Positions 24,938 through 33,604 of a stretch of DNA of 64,000 nucleotides are shown here, one piece after another (position 1 is the stretch's first letter; each line of letters starts with the position of its first letter). A model generated the notes under the pieces. That model saw nothing but the letters and a program-made list of their open reading frames with translations, had not been told where the DNA came from and made no database searches. Source of the stretch: Phycisphaeraceae bacterium (GTDB taxonomy: Bacteria > Planctomycetota > Phycisphaerae > Phycisphaerales > UBA1924); the NCBI GenBank assembly GCA_019636535.1, contig JAHBXK010000005.1, positions 82,258-146,257 of the forward strand, written 5' to 3'. Both the position numbers and the translations under genes were made by a program.

Positions 24938-26461
24938 TCACCGCGGGCTCTGCGCATCGATCTGGCGGTACTTCTCGCGGTACTTGTGCTCGAGTTCGGT
25001 CTGCTTGTTGCGCAGGTCGATGGTTCGCCCATCGATGAAGGCCATGGTGGGGTTGGTCGCGATCTCCAGCACGTCGCCGTTGGTGACGATGAGCGTCGCG
25101 CTCTTGCCGACTTCGAGCGATCCGTAGCGATCCGCCACGCCGAGCATTTTCGCGGGGCTGAGCGTGATCGATCGCACGGCCGCATCGGCGTCGAGGCCGT
25201 AGGCGACGGCGAGCGCGGCGGCGTAGGGCAGGTTTCGCTCGTGCGCTGCTTCCTCGCCGCTGGCCATGCACCACTCGATCCCCGCGGCTTCGAGCCGGGC
25301 GGGGAGCGTGTACGCCTCGTCGAACGGCGAGTCGTCGCGCTTGGGGAAGCGGATTGTCCCCGGCACGATCACGCTGACCTCGTGCCGCTTCAAGAGGTCA
25401 GCGCACAAGGGCGCATCGTGCCCACCGACCAGCACGCACCGGACGCCGTGGCGCGCGCAGAAGAGCACGGCCTGCGTGATCTGATCGACGTCGTTGGCGA
25501 GGATGAAGACCGGGCGCTTGGCCGCTGCGGCGGAGCGGTCAGCGCCGATGCCCAGCACGCTGCGCATGCCCTCGAAGCGCAGGTCGGTGGGAAGTTTCGC
25601 CGCGGCGTCGGCGGTGCCGCGAGCGTTGTGGTAGGCGCGGGCCTGCGTGAAGAACTCGTCGAGCAGCCGGACTCGCTCGTCGATCTCCTTCTGCTGTTCC
25701 TCCACGCTCTTGTCCATCCACCAGGCCTCGATCGGCCGCGCCTGCGGCCAGTTCAGCACCAGCCCGGCGTCGTCGAGAACGGTCATGTCCTCCCACGTCC
25801 AGCCGTCGAGACGGATCACGCCCGGCCTGCCGGGGATCATGCCCCCCGGCCCGGCGAAGTAGTTGATCATGCCGCCGGGATTCGTGAGGGGGAAGACGCC
25901 CGCGAGCAGCACGCCGTTGGTTCGGGCGACGGGGAAGAGCGTTGAATCCGGGTTGACCGCGGCGACGGCGCGAACCTCGGGTGATGCGAATCCCACCTCG
26001 CCGTAGTCGAGCGTTGCGCGAACCGCGGCGATCTCGATGAGCCCGAGTTGCGTGTACGGCACGAACAGGCCCGGGTAGACGCGCTGGCCGGCGGCGTCGA
26101 TGACCCGAACGCCCTGGCCGTCGATGCGCTGGCGCGCGTCGGCCGCCAGACCGTTCAGGTCGTTCATGGAGCCGAGCGCCGTGATGACCCCGTTGTCGAA
26201 GGTGATGTACCCGCTCTCGATCGGTTGCGATGCGACCGGATGCACGCGCGCGTTGATGATCGCGATCGGCCCGGCTTGGGGCGGGGCCTTGATGCCCAGG
26301 TCCTGCCCGTGCGCGGCGGGCGCGAGCAAGACCGCGAGCGCAAGCGGGACGAGCCGTCGGGCGCAACGAAACAAGCGGGCAGAATCTCGGCGCGGGTGTT
26401 GCGAACTCGCAATCGCAATCGCCCACGTTGTCGCGCTCGATCCAAGTGTGTGCCTAGTCAT
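24938..26461 (-). CDS. Secreted amidohydrolase-fold protein lacking HxH
   Basis: 507 residues, probable signal peptide ending near residue 52 (VPLALAVLLAPAAHG). The amidohydrolase barrel is recognisable from IAIINARVHPV, the DNGVITALG strand, AAGQRVYPGLF and the C-terminal LSPAKMLGVADRYGSLEVGKSATLIVTNGD. However, the metal-binding PGLxDxHxH loop is replaced by PGLFVPYTQLGL (130-141), and the usual metal Asp before RNLPYAAALA is a Ser-Gly-Glu-Glu. The active site therefore appears lost or rebuilt, and the protein may be a pseudoenzyme or partner of the next gene product. AAGGA stands 10 bases before ATG 26461. Encoded 77 bases downstream of the tandem amidohydrolase. Confidence 0.82.
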   Translation of the reverse strand: MTRHTLGSSATTWAIAIASSQHPRRDSARLFRCARRLVPLALAVLLAPAAHGQDLGIKAPPQAGPIAIINARVHPVASQPIESGYITFDNGVITALGSMNDLNGLAADARQRIDGQGVRVIDAAGQRVYPGLFVPYTQLGLIEIAAVRATLDYGEVGFASPEVRAVAAVNPDSTLFPVARTNGVLLAGVFPLTNPGGMINYFAGPGGMIPGRPGVIRLDGWTWEDMTVLDDAGLVLNWPQARPIEAWWMDKSVEEQQKEIDERVRLLDEFFTQARAYHNARGTADAAAKLPTDLRFEGMRSVLGIGADRSAAAAKRPVFILANDVDQITQAVLFCARHGVRCVLVGGHDAPLCADLLKRHEVSVIVPGTIRFPKRDDSPFDEAYTLPARLEAAGIEWCMASGEEAAHERNLPYAAALAVAYGLDADAAVRSITLSPAKMLGVADRYGSLEVGKSATLIVTNGDVLEIATNPTMAFIDGRTIDLRNKQTELEHKYREKYRQIDAQSPR

Positions 26462-26538
26462 CGCTTCGGTTCCTTCGGTCGGCGGTCCGTTCAACAAAGA
26501 CATGTACCTCGTGAGCGAGTCAAGTCGTGCCGCGGGCA

Positions 26539-29500
26539 TCACCACCCCATGATGAGCCCGCAATCTCCGCAGCGCGCGAAGCGGGGGTCGAGGCCGCGTT
26601 GCAACAGGTGCAGGTAGTGCTCGCGGCGGACCACCGCCGCGTGGTCGTTCATGCGCTGCATGAGCGAGCCCCGCCCGGACCGCGCGAACTCCGGCGGCGC
26701 TTCCTCGGCTTCCTCGTCCGGCTCACCCGCGGGGTCTGAGTCCGGGCCGGGCGTGCCCGGGCCGCCGCGACGGCCGCGTCTGTCGCCGGCGCCCGCGCCC
26801 CCTGCGCGCCCAGCGCCCTTCTCGCGGGCTTCCTGGGCCAGGACTTTCTGGATGAGACGGGCGCGCTCGCGCGCGATGCGCTCTCGCATCGCCCGATCGT
26901 CGTCGAGGCTGAACATCAGCCGTCCGTCGATGTACGTCCGCTCGCACCGACTCAGGCTCGACAGGGGCGGTCCGCTCCAGATCACCACGTCAGCGTCTTT
27001 CCCGCTCTCGATCGAGCCGACACGGCCCTCGATGCCAAGTTGCTTGGCCGGGTTGATGGTGACAAAGCGCAGCGCGGTGGCGGGCGAGATCGGCGACTCC
27101 GTCGATGAATACTTCACACCCTTGGCCGCCTCGCCGTTCATGCGGCGGGCCAGTTCGTCGGAGTCGCTGTTGAAACTCAGGACCACGCCGCGATCGTGCA
27201 GGATCGGCCCGGCGTGGGGGATCGCGTCCTGCACCTCCATCTTGAAGGCCCACCAGTCGGTGAAGAGCGAAGCGCCGATGGCCGCTTCTCGCACGTCGTC
27301 GGCAACCTTGTAGCACTCCAGGCCGTGCTGATAGGAACCGATGCGGAAGCCGAACTCCTTGGCCAGGCGGGCGAGCATGAGGATCTCGTCCTGGCGGTAA
27401 CTGTGGCAGTGCACCAGCCGCTCACCGGCGAGGATTTCGGCGAGGGCGTCGAGTTCGAGGTCGGGGCGGGGCCCGGCGGGCCAGCGGTGTTGCCCTGCCG
27501 TTCGCGCACGCTCATCGCGGACGCGTTCGGTGCGGATCGCGCCGGCATACTCCCGCGCCGCCGTGAACCGATCGCGGATGATCGTCTCCACCCCCATCCG
27601 CGTCTGTGGATACCGCGTCCGGTTGTTGTCGCCCCAGTTGCTCTGCTTCACGTTCTCGCCGAGCGCGAACTTGATCCCCGGCTTGGCGCCCTCCATGTGC
27701 ATGCCGTCGGGATGTTCGACGCCCCAGCGGATCTTGTTGGTCTGCGTCTGGCCGCCGATCGGGTTTGCCGAGCCGTGCATCGAGTTCACGGTCGTCGTAC
27801 CGCCGGCGAGTTGTCGGTACCACGAGATCGAGTCGGGGTCGGTCACGTCACCGATGCGAACTTCCGCCGTCACCGCCTGCCCCGCTTCGTTCACGCCCTT
27901 GCTGATCCCCGTGTGCGAGTGCGCATCGATCAGGCCCGGCGTCACGTGCTTGCCCGCGGCGTCGACTTCATCCCACGGCGAATCGAACCGCGCCCGCGCC
28001 GCGACGTCGGCCCACTCGCCGCGCGTGCCGACGAACACGACCTTGCCGTTGTGGATGCGGACGACGCCGTCTTCGATCACGCGGTCGTTGTCGTCGCACG
28101 TCCAGACCGTGCCGCCGATGATCAGCACGTGGCGCTGTTCGGGGTATGCCTCGCGGCCGTGCGCAACGTGGGGCGTGAGCAGCCGGGCGGGGATCGCCGC
28201 GATGTCGTCGGTCTCGGGCGTGCCGCGATCGTTCTCCTTCTTCTTGTCGTCGGCCCCCGGCGGCGCGTCTCCCGGCCTTTCTGGCGACGCGGGTTCCGCC
28301 GGCGCGGGCTCGGCGGGCGCTTTGCGCTTGGCCGTCCAATGCATCACCTCTTCGCTTGCACGCACCGTCAGCCCGTGCATCACGCGCTCGCCCGTCGACG
28401 AATCGGTCTCGACGATCGCCTCACACCGGAAGACGCCCGGCGTGCCGAACGGCTCGTGCTCGAAGACGAACGTCAGCCGGTCCGCAACCAGTTTGACATC
28501 CCGCGCCTTGCTCTCCTGACGCGTTGGCTTCGCGGGCTCGTCCGCCTTTGCTCCCGGCTCCGGTTCGGCCGCTCCATCTGCTTGTTTCGGTTGCGCGTCC
28601 GCCACCTCCTTGACCACCTTCACGCCCCCATCGTCATCGATCTCCAGGAAGAGCGCACCCGGCGAGGCCATCACGCCTTGCGTGAACTCGATCGTCCACG
28701 TTCCCTCGAGTTCGTGCTTCTTGCGCGGCTCGATCTCGTGCCGCCGGCCGTCGATCCACACCTCTAGCACCTTCACCGGCTTGTGGGCCTTGGGGTCCCG
28801 GTCCGGCGCGTGATCGAACAGGTCTCCGTCGGCCACAACAAGGCTCGCGACGAACCCCGGCTTGACCATGCCCAACCTGTCCGACACGCCCAGCACCATC
28901 GCGGGGTGCGTCGTCAGCATCGCCATCGCCCGGTCCTTCGGCAGGCCGTGCTTGACGGCCTCGGCCAGGCGCTTCCAGAAGGCGTTTCGTCCGCCAGCCT
29001 TGTCGGGAACCTTGCTCGTCGTCAACGCCACGCGCACACCGGCCGCGTCCAGCCGGCGCGGGTTCGTCGGCCCCTGCTCCCAGTCCATCAGCGCCTGCAG
29101 ATCAACGCTGTCGGCCTTCCCCAGCGTGTCCACGCGCGGCCGCTGCGGGAAGTTCAGCGGCAGAACAACGGTCTGCAGGAAGCGGTCGTCGCGCTGCGCT
29201 TCGTGCTGAAGCGACTCGAGCCGGCGGAACTCGCGCCCGCTGCCGATCACCACCACGCCCCGATCGAACTCGCGCCCGATCTTGATCGCGCGCAGCGCCT
29301 CGAGTTCGTCCGCCACGTCGAACGCCAGCGGCACCCACCCATCCACGCCCGAGGTGCTCCCGGCCGCAGCGCTCTCCCGCCGCATCGGCCAGAGTGCCGC
29401 GATCGCGTCCTTCGGGCCCTTGATCCAATCGTCCGATCGAATCCCCTCGCCCGCTCCGCGCCACATCGTGTCGAGCATCGTCTGGCGGATCAGCGCGATC

Positions 29501-30285
29501 GCCCCCATCTGCGAGCCGGGGTACGCCGACCAGCGGACTTCGTCGGACCGGCCCTCGCGCCGACCCCCACCTCCGCCGCCGCGATCAAGACCGACCGTCA
29601 TGTACGCGTACCGCTCGTACACCGGGGGCGGCTCCGCGCTCGGCTCGCGGTCGATCTTCCCCAGCGACACCGCCGCCGCGCGTCCGCGGATCAGCCCGCC
29701 GCGCGGCGAGAGCCCCGCCGCGACGAACCCCATCTTCCGCAACTGCTCGGCCGTCCTGTCGTCGATCGGTGGGGCGCCGAACCCGTCGTCCGCCCGCGCG
29801 CCCGTTGCGCCGTCCAGCACGCTCCGCTGCGGCATGACGTGCGGGCTCCAGTGCACACCCGGCGAGTTCGGGTCCGGCCGCGGCGCATCGACCTCGACGA
29901 ACGCATCGATGAAGCCGGGGTAGATGTGCAGCCCAGCGCAGTCGTGCACGCGATAGCCGGCGGGCGCGGCGGCGTCGCCCACCGACTCGATCCGTCCGTT
30001 GCGGATCAGCACCGTCGCGTTCGCGATCGACGTTCCGGGCTCGGTGTGGACCGTTGCGCCGACCAGCGCGTGCAGGCCGGACCCCACGCCCGTCGGGCTG
30101 GTCGGGTCCAAACGGCGCGGCCCGTTCGGTGGCGGACGGAGCGCTGAGACGTCCGCGGACGTTGCCGCCGGCGGGCTTGCCGATGCGAACGACGACGACG
30201 ACCACGCCGCGATCGCGGCGAAAGCACCCAGCACGGCACACGGCAACACCCACCCTGCAAGCGACCGGCGATGAATCGTCTTCAT
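26539..30285 (-). CDS. Tandem amidohydrolase protein (one degenerate, one intact domain)
   Basis: 1,248 residues. Signal-anchor at about 10-33. A first amidohydrolase-like domain (about 70-560) has PGFIDAFVEV (123-132) where HxH should be. A lipocalin-like beta insert (about 570-680, LEGTWTIEFTQG) and a charged Ala/Pro linker follow. The second amidohydrolase domain (about 745-1165) is intact: PGLIDAHSHTG with His789 and His791, VHCHSYR, SYQHGLE and FNSDSDE. The C-terminus is basic, Gly-rich, ending CGDCG. The second domain should be a metal-dependent hydrolase of the imidazolonepropionase/prolidase-like group in the periplasm, substrate unknown. The start is supported by TACTCT six bases upstream. 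Confidence 0.85.
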   Translation of the reverse strand: MKTIHRRSLAGWVLPCAVLGAFAAIAAWSSSSFASASPPAATSADVSALRPPPNGPRRLDPTSPTGVGSGLHALVGATVHTEPGTSIANATVLIRNGRIESVGDAAAPAGYRVHDCAGLHIYPGFIDAFVEVDAPRPDPNSPGVHWSPHVMPQRSVLDGATGARADDGFGAPPIDDRTAEQLRKMGFVAAGLSPRGGLIRGRAAAVSLGKIDREPSAEPPPVYERYAYMTVGLDRGGGGGGRREGRSDEVRWSAYPGSQMGAIALIRQTMLDTMWRGAGEGIRSDDWIKGPKDAIAALWPMRRESAAAGSTSGVDGWVPLAFDVADELEALRAIKIGREFDRGVVVIGSGREFRRLESLQHEAQRDDRFLQTVVLPLNFPQRPRVDTLGKADSVDLQALMDWEQGPTNPRRLDAAGVRVALTTSKVPDKAGGRNAFWKRLAEAVKHGLPKDRAMAMLTTHPAMVLGVSDRLGMVKPGFVASLVVADGDLFDHAPDRDPKAHKPVKVLEVWIDGRRHEIEPRKKHELEGTWTIEFTQGVMASPGALFLEIDDDGGVKVVKEVADAQPKQADGAAEPEPGAKADEPAKPTRQESKARDVKLVADRLTFVFEHEPFGTPGVFRCEAIVETDSSTGERVMHGLTVRASEEVMHWTAKRKAPAEPAPAEPASPERPGDAPPGADDKKKENDRGTPETDDIAAIPARLLTPHVAHGREAYPEQRHVLIIGGTVWTCDDNDRVIEDGVVRIHNGKVVFVGTRGEWADVAARARFDSPWDEVDAAGKHVTPGLIDAHSHTGISKGVNEAGQAVTAEVRIGDVTDPDSISWYRQLAGGTTTVNSMHGSANPIGGQTQTNKIRWGVEHPDGMHMEGAKPGIKFALGENVKQSNWGDNNRTRYPQTRMGVETIIRDRFTAAREYAGAIRTERVRDERARTAGQHRWPAGPRPDLELDALAEILAGERLVHCHSYRQDEILMLARLAKEFGFRIGSYQHGLECYKVADDVREAAIGASLFTDWWAFKMEVQDAIPHAGPILHDRGVVLSFNSDSDELARRMNGEAAKGVKYSSTESPISPATALRFVTINPAKQLGIEGRVGSIESGKDADVVIWSGPPLSSLSRCERTYIDGRLMFSLDDDRAMRERIARERARLIQKVLAQEAREKGAGRAGGAGAGDRRGRRGGPGTPGPDSDPAGEPDEEAEEAPPEFARSGRGSLMQRMNDHAAVVRREHYLHLLQRGLDPRFARCGDCGLIMGW

Positions 30286-30627
30286 GCTGGCAGAGTACCG
30301 CGCAGATGGCTCCGCGCTGCGGCCCGGCCCGCGCCAATGCCCGAACAGGCGGTTTGCCCGAGTTCCAGTGCGCGGACGGACGAGAGAATCCTGCCCGGCC
30401 GGGGTCTGTTCCACGCATCTTGCCCGCCGGAAGGCCCCGGCCTAACCTTCCCGCTCACTTGTCCGAAATTCTGCCGGGATCGATCAGTACCCCGGCCCGT
30501 CCCGCCCGGTAGGCGGCGAGCCTTCCCAGCCCCCCCGCGGCCTTCGGGGTTGTCCGGCTGTGCGTCGGGTCCGAACCCCTCCACGTCCGGCCAACCCCTC
30601 CAACCCCCGCCGATCGGAGTCTTCGCC
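30286..30627 (+). other. Divergent region and possible leader of rplM
   Basis: 342 bases without a gene. A hairpin with perfect 8-bp arms, GGCCGGGG (30397-30404) and CCCCGGCC (30435-30442), lies mid-region and could be part of a ribosomal-protein leader. GGAG stands 10 bases before the rplM ATG. I see no convincing -35/-10 pair on the plus strand. Confidence 0.35.
30292..30297 (-). promoter_or_regulatory. Candidate -10 box (TACTCT) for the tandem amidohydrolase
   Basis: Minus-strand TACTCT ends 6 bases before ATG 30285, with no ribosome-binding site. Confidence 0.45.
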
Positions 30628-31065
30628 ATGCGTCGTCAAACCACCATGCACACCCCGCAGTCGGCCCCGAACAAGAACTGGTTCGTGGTCGACGCCACCG
30701 ACGTGCCGCTCGGCCGCCTGGCTTCGGACGTCGCCCAGATCATCATGGGCAAGCACCGCCCCGACTACACGCCGCACGTCGATTGCGGCGACTTCGTCAT
30801 CGTCACCAACGGCACGAAGGTCGGCCTGACCGGCAACAAGGCGAACATCTACAAGAAGCAGCGCTACACCTACCACGCCGGCGGCCTGAAGGACGAGTCC
30901 TACGGCTCGCTCCGCACCCGCCGACCCGAGAAACTCATCGAGGACGCCGTCAAGGGCATGTTGCCCAAGAACCGCCTCTCGCGCCACATGCTCAAGAAAC
31001 TCAAGGTCTACCCCGCCGGCGAGCACCCGCACCAGTCGCAGCAGCCTCAGGCGATCGTGCTGTAA
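30628..31065 (+). CDS. rplM: 50S ribosomal protein L13
   Basis: 145-residue primary binder of 23S rRNA in large-subunit assembly. Recognised by WFVVDATDVPLGRLAS, HRPDYTPHVDCGDFVIV, LTGNK, YHAGGLK and the end LKVYPAGEHPHQSQQP. An eight-residue N-terminal extension precedes the usual start; an alternative ATG six codons in is possible. The partner gene rpsI follows after 85 bases, the classic L13-S9 operon order, and both should be growth-rate regulated. Confidence 0.97.
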   Translation: MRRQTTMHTPQSAPNKNWFVVDATDVPLGRLASDVAQIIMGKHRPDYTPHVDCGDFVIVTNGTKVGLTGNKANIYKKQRYTYHAGGLKDESYGSLRTRRPEKLIEDAVKGMLPKNRLSRHMLKKLKVYPAGEHPHQSQQPQAIVL

Positions 31066-31150
31066 GCCGCCAGCGAGCCGTCACGCACTCAATTGAACCA
31101 AAGAAACAAAGGCAGCAGGTCCAGCAGTCGAACACGCAGCAGAGCAAACC

Positions 31151-31666
31151 ATGACCAGCCTCCCCGAGATCACCGGCCTTTCCGCGATCAACCCCTCGAG
31201 CATCGAGAAGCCCAAGCAGATGCAGCGCCAACTGCGCGCCCCCGGCGAGGCCAAGCACGGCTGGTGGTGGGGCACGGGCCGCCGCAAGCGAGCTGTCGCC
31301 CGCGTCCGCATCCGCCCGGCAAAGGAAGGCGCCGCCGGCGTCCGCATCCAACTCTCCGACAAGGCGAGCAAGACCGTTGAGGAGTACTTCTCCGAACTCC
31401 GCGACCGCAACGACTGCTACGCGCCGCTGAGCGTCACGCAGATGCGTGACAAACTCGAGGTCGTCTGCCGCATCGCCGGCGGCGGCTACATGGGCCAGGC
31501 CCAGGCTGTCCGCCTCGGCATCGCCCGCGCCCTGCGCGACTACGACCCCACGCTCGAAGACGCCCTCCGCGACAACGGCTTCCTGACTCGCGACGCCCGC
31601 GAGGTCGAGCGTAAGAAGTACGGCCAGGCCGGCGCCCGCCGTCGCTTCCAGTTCTCCAAGCGCTGA
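31151..31666 (+). CDS. rpsI: 30S ribosomal protein S9
   Basis: 171 residues, about 40 more than E. coli S9. The extra length is an N-terminal segment; the conserved part starts at GTGRRKRAVARVRI. The C-terminal tail RRRFQFSKR reaches the P-site tRNA. Other typical parts are GGYMGQAQAVRLGIARAL and FLTRDAREVERKKYGQAGA. The KR terminus and the preceding basic run are intact. Followed by a good intrinsic terminator. Confidence 0.97.
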   Translation: MTSLPEITGLSAINPSSIEKPKQMQRQLRAPGEAKHGWWWGTGRRKRAVARVRIRPAKEGAAGVRIQLSDKASKTVEEYFSELRDRNDCYAPLSVTQMRDKLEVVCRIAGGGYMGQAQAVRLGIARALRDYDPTLEDALRDNGFLTRDAREVERKKYGQAGARRRFQFSKR

Positions 31667-31727
31667 TCCAAGCGTCGGGGCGCGATCTTCGCGGCGTTTC
31701 CGACACCATCCCGAGCACCAAACAAAG

Positions 31728-31765
31728 CACCCCCGGACCCTGCGGCCCGGGGGTGTTGTTGTTGG
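31728..31765 (+). terminator. Intrinsic terminator of rplM-rpsI
   Basis: CACCCCCGG (31728-31736) pairs with CCGGGGGTG (31747-31755), and the stem is followed by TTGTTGTTGG, the best T-rich tail in the window. It lies 62 bases after the rpsI stop. Confidence 0.75.
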
Positions 31766-31837
31766 AAGGACCCGCGGGAGGTTCGATGCGCGCGGATCGT
31801 TCCAGGGTGTGTTGCGGTCGATGAGGGTCCGGGCCGC

Positions 31838-33235
31838 TTACGGGCAGCCGGGGAGCCAGTCCTCAAGAAACGCCAGCAGGTCCGCCAGATCCCACACGCC
31901 GTCCCGGTTGTAATCGCCCGGTCCGCACCCGGCGCCGCCGTGCGGTCCGCCCGTCTCACTGATCCGGTCGGGGTCCACGATCGCCACGAGGAACGCGAAG
32001 TCGTAGTCCTCCGCGCTGCCGATGATCGGCTTGGTCTTCACCCAGTTCGTCTGGCCGATGCCCGGCCCGCGCACGCGCCCGGGCGAGAACTTCACCAGGC
32101 ACGACGTCTGCCCGCACTTGGCGTTCCGAAGGAAGTACGAAGACCGGTTGAAACTCCCGTCCCCCAGCCCGTACGCGCTGATCCAGAACGTCTCGCCCGG
32201 CAGCAGGTTCAGCGGCGACATCAGTTCAACTTCCAGGCAGAGCACGCTGAGCAGCTTGTTGTTCACCATCACGCGATCGCCCGTGTCGATGACCCGCGGC
32301 GTGAACGTCACCACGTTCTGTCCCGGCAGTTCGCACGTCGAGCGGTACAGATCGATCCGCGCGTCCGGGCAGTTCGAGGCGATGTACGCCCTGATGTAGC
32401 ACAGCCGCACGGGCGTCACGCACGGATTCGTCACGAAGTTGTCCGCCGTGAAGACGTTGTCGTGCGTGCTCGGGTCGTTCTTCAGCGAGGGCGAGCCGAT
32501 CGGCCCCGGCCGCAACAGGTCGTACCCGCCGTTGTCGTGCAGGATCTTGCACTTCTTGCCGCGAACCGTGAAAGCAAGGTCCGTGCAGCAGCACCCGGCA
32601 ACGTCCACTGGCGTCCAGTCCGGCAGCCCCCCGTTCGGCGCGATCAGGTGCGCCACCGAGCCCTTCACCGGCCCGCCGATCGTCGGCGCTGCGGGGCCGG
32701 TCGTGCCCCAGTAGATCAGCGAACCGCCCGGCACGTTCTTGGCGACAACCGAGACCCAGTACTGCCCGCCCTTGAGCCAGTGGTTGATCTGCTCGAAGGT
32801 GATCTGCTGAATCGTTGTGCCCTGATAGGCGCCCGTCGGCGTGATGATGGGGTTCAGAAACGTCGCGAGCACCTCGCCGGGCGAGCCGTCGCAATCGGCA
32901 CGCAACTCCAGTTTCGCGTCGGGGATCGCCACGTTCGCGAAGAACGTCGCGGTGATCGATTCGATCTTGTACACGTACCCCGGCTCTAGGTAGAAGTCGT
33001 CGGCCGCGCGCAGGTCCACCGTCGGCTGCCCCGGCGCGCTCAGGATCATCGAGTAGTACCCGTCCACCCGATCGAACTCGCCGTTCTCCCAGAGCGCGCA
33101 AGCGGGCGCGGGGGGCACGGGTTGCCCCGCCGAGACCGGTGCGATTGCGACCGCCGCTGCGGCGCACGCAACGGCCGCCAGCATCCCGCGAAACCGCCCG
33201 GACAGGCGTCCCCGCACATCCTCAGTCTTCAACAT
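31838..33235 (-). CDS. Secreted protein with C-terminal dockerin-like loop
   Basis: 465 residues. Signal peptide about 13-37 (MLAAVACAAAAVAIAPVSA). Two similar beta-rich halves follow, each with an ADDF/ADNF strand start (about 75 and 275) and paired Cys residues. The final 30 residues contain a single calcium-loop motif, GDYNRDGVWDLADLLAFLED, and end GCP. This half-dockerin plus Gly-Cys tail is typical of secreted planctomycete proteins and probably tethers or sorts the protein. GGAGGG stands before ATG 33235. No catalytic motif is visible; the body looks like a structural or carbohydrate-facing beta-sandwich pair. Confidence 0.8.
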   Translation of the reverse strand: MLKTEDVRGRLSGRFRGMLAAVACAAAAVAIAPVSAGQPVPPAPACALWENGEFDRVDGYYSMILSAPGQPTVDLRAADDFYLEPGYVYKIESITATFFANVAIPDAKLELRADCDGSPGEVLATFLNPIITPTGAYQGTTIQQITFEQINHWLKGGQYWVSVVAKNVPGGSLIYWGTTGPAAPTIGGPVKGSVAHLIAPNGGLPDWTPVDVAGCCCTDLAFTVRGKKCKILHDNGGYDLLRPGPIGSPSLKNDPSTHDNVFTADNFVTNPCVTPVRLCYIRAYIASNCPDARIDLYRSTCELPGQNVVTFTPRVIDTGDRVMVNNKLLSVLCLEVELMSPLNLLPGETFWISAYGLGDGSFNRSSYFLRNAKCGQTSCLVKFSPGRVRGPGIGQTNWVKTKPIIGSAEDYDFAFLVAIVDPDRISETGGPHGGAGCGPGDYNRDGVWDLADLLAFLEDWLPGCP

Positions 33236-33604
33236 GCGTCCATCCCTCCGATCGGGGGTTGCTCACCCTGGAAGTCCCGCGCGTCGTTGCGTGGGTCGCC
33301 CGAGGTTTCTCCGCCGCATCCGCCGTGGAGCCGCGGGCGTTCATGGGCAACCCGGCCATGAACCACCCGAAGTCCGCAGCGCCCTTCGCACGTGCCGGCC
33401 TCGGAATCAGTGCCAAGGCCGACTCCCCAAGACCGGCGTGCGACTACGGCCGATAACCTCATTCAAGGGATAAGTACCAGAAGCCAATCCGCCTGTCTAT
33501 CACCCAAAGCGGGGTTTTATCGGACACTGCATTTGGGGATGTCGGATCGTCGTGCGGAGTGGGTTCCGCATGCGGCCGGCGTTCCGGACGGATTTGCCTT
33601 CGAG
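33236..33604. other. 369-bp gap, no gene seen
   Basis: Between the dockerin-type gene and the M28 peptidase gene, both on the minus strand. The segment 33460-33540 is relatively A/T-rich and is the likely promoter zone for the secreted protein, but I cannot point to a specific -35/-10 pair. Open frames here are poor. Confidence 0.4.

Larger units (their letters stand above)
24000..26500. other. GC-skew sign change (likely replication terminus zone)
   Basis: The + strand changes from G-rich to C-rich across this interval independent of gene direction. Counted examples: bases 6601-6660 have 30 G and 12 C, and 10201-10260 have 33 G and 11 C, both inside minus-strand genes; 14161-14220 has 34 G and 15 C in a plus-strand gene. 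On the right, 53041-53100 (minus-strand gene) has 28 C and 16 G, and 61501-61560 (plus-strand gene) has 23 C and 13 G. The boundaries given are visual estimates. Confidence 0.6.

Noticed and set aside
26462..26563. Longer N-terminus for the 507-residue amidohydrolase
   Set aside because: The ATG at 26461 has AAGGA upstream, and the longer starts add residues before an already long pre-signal segment.
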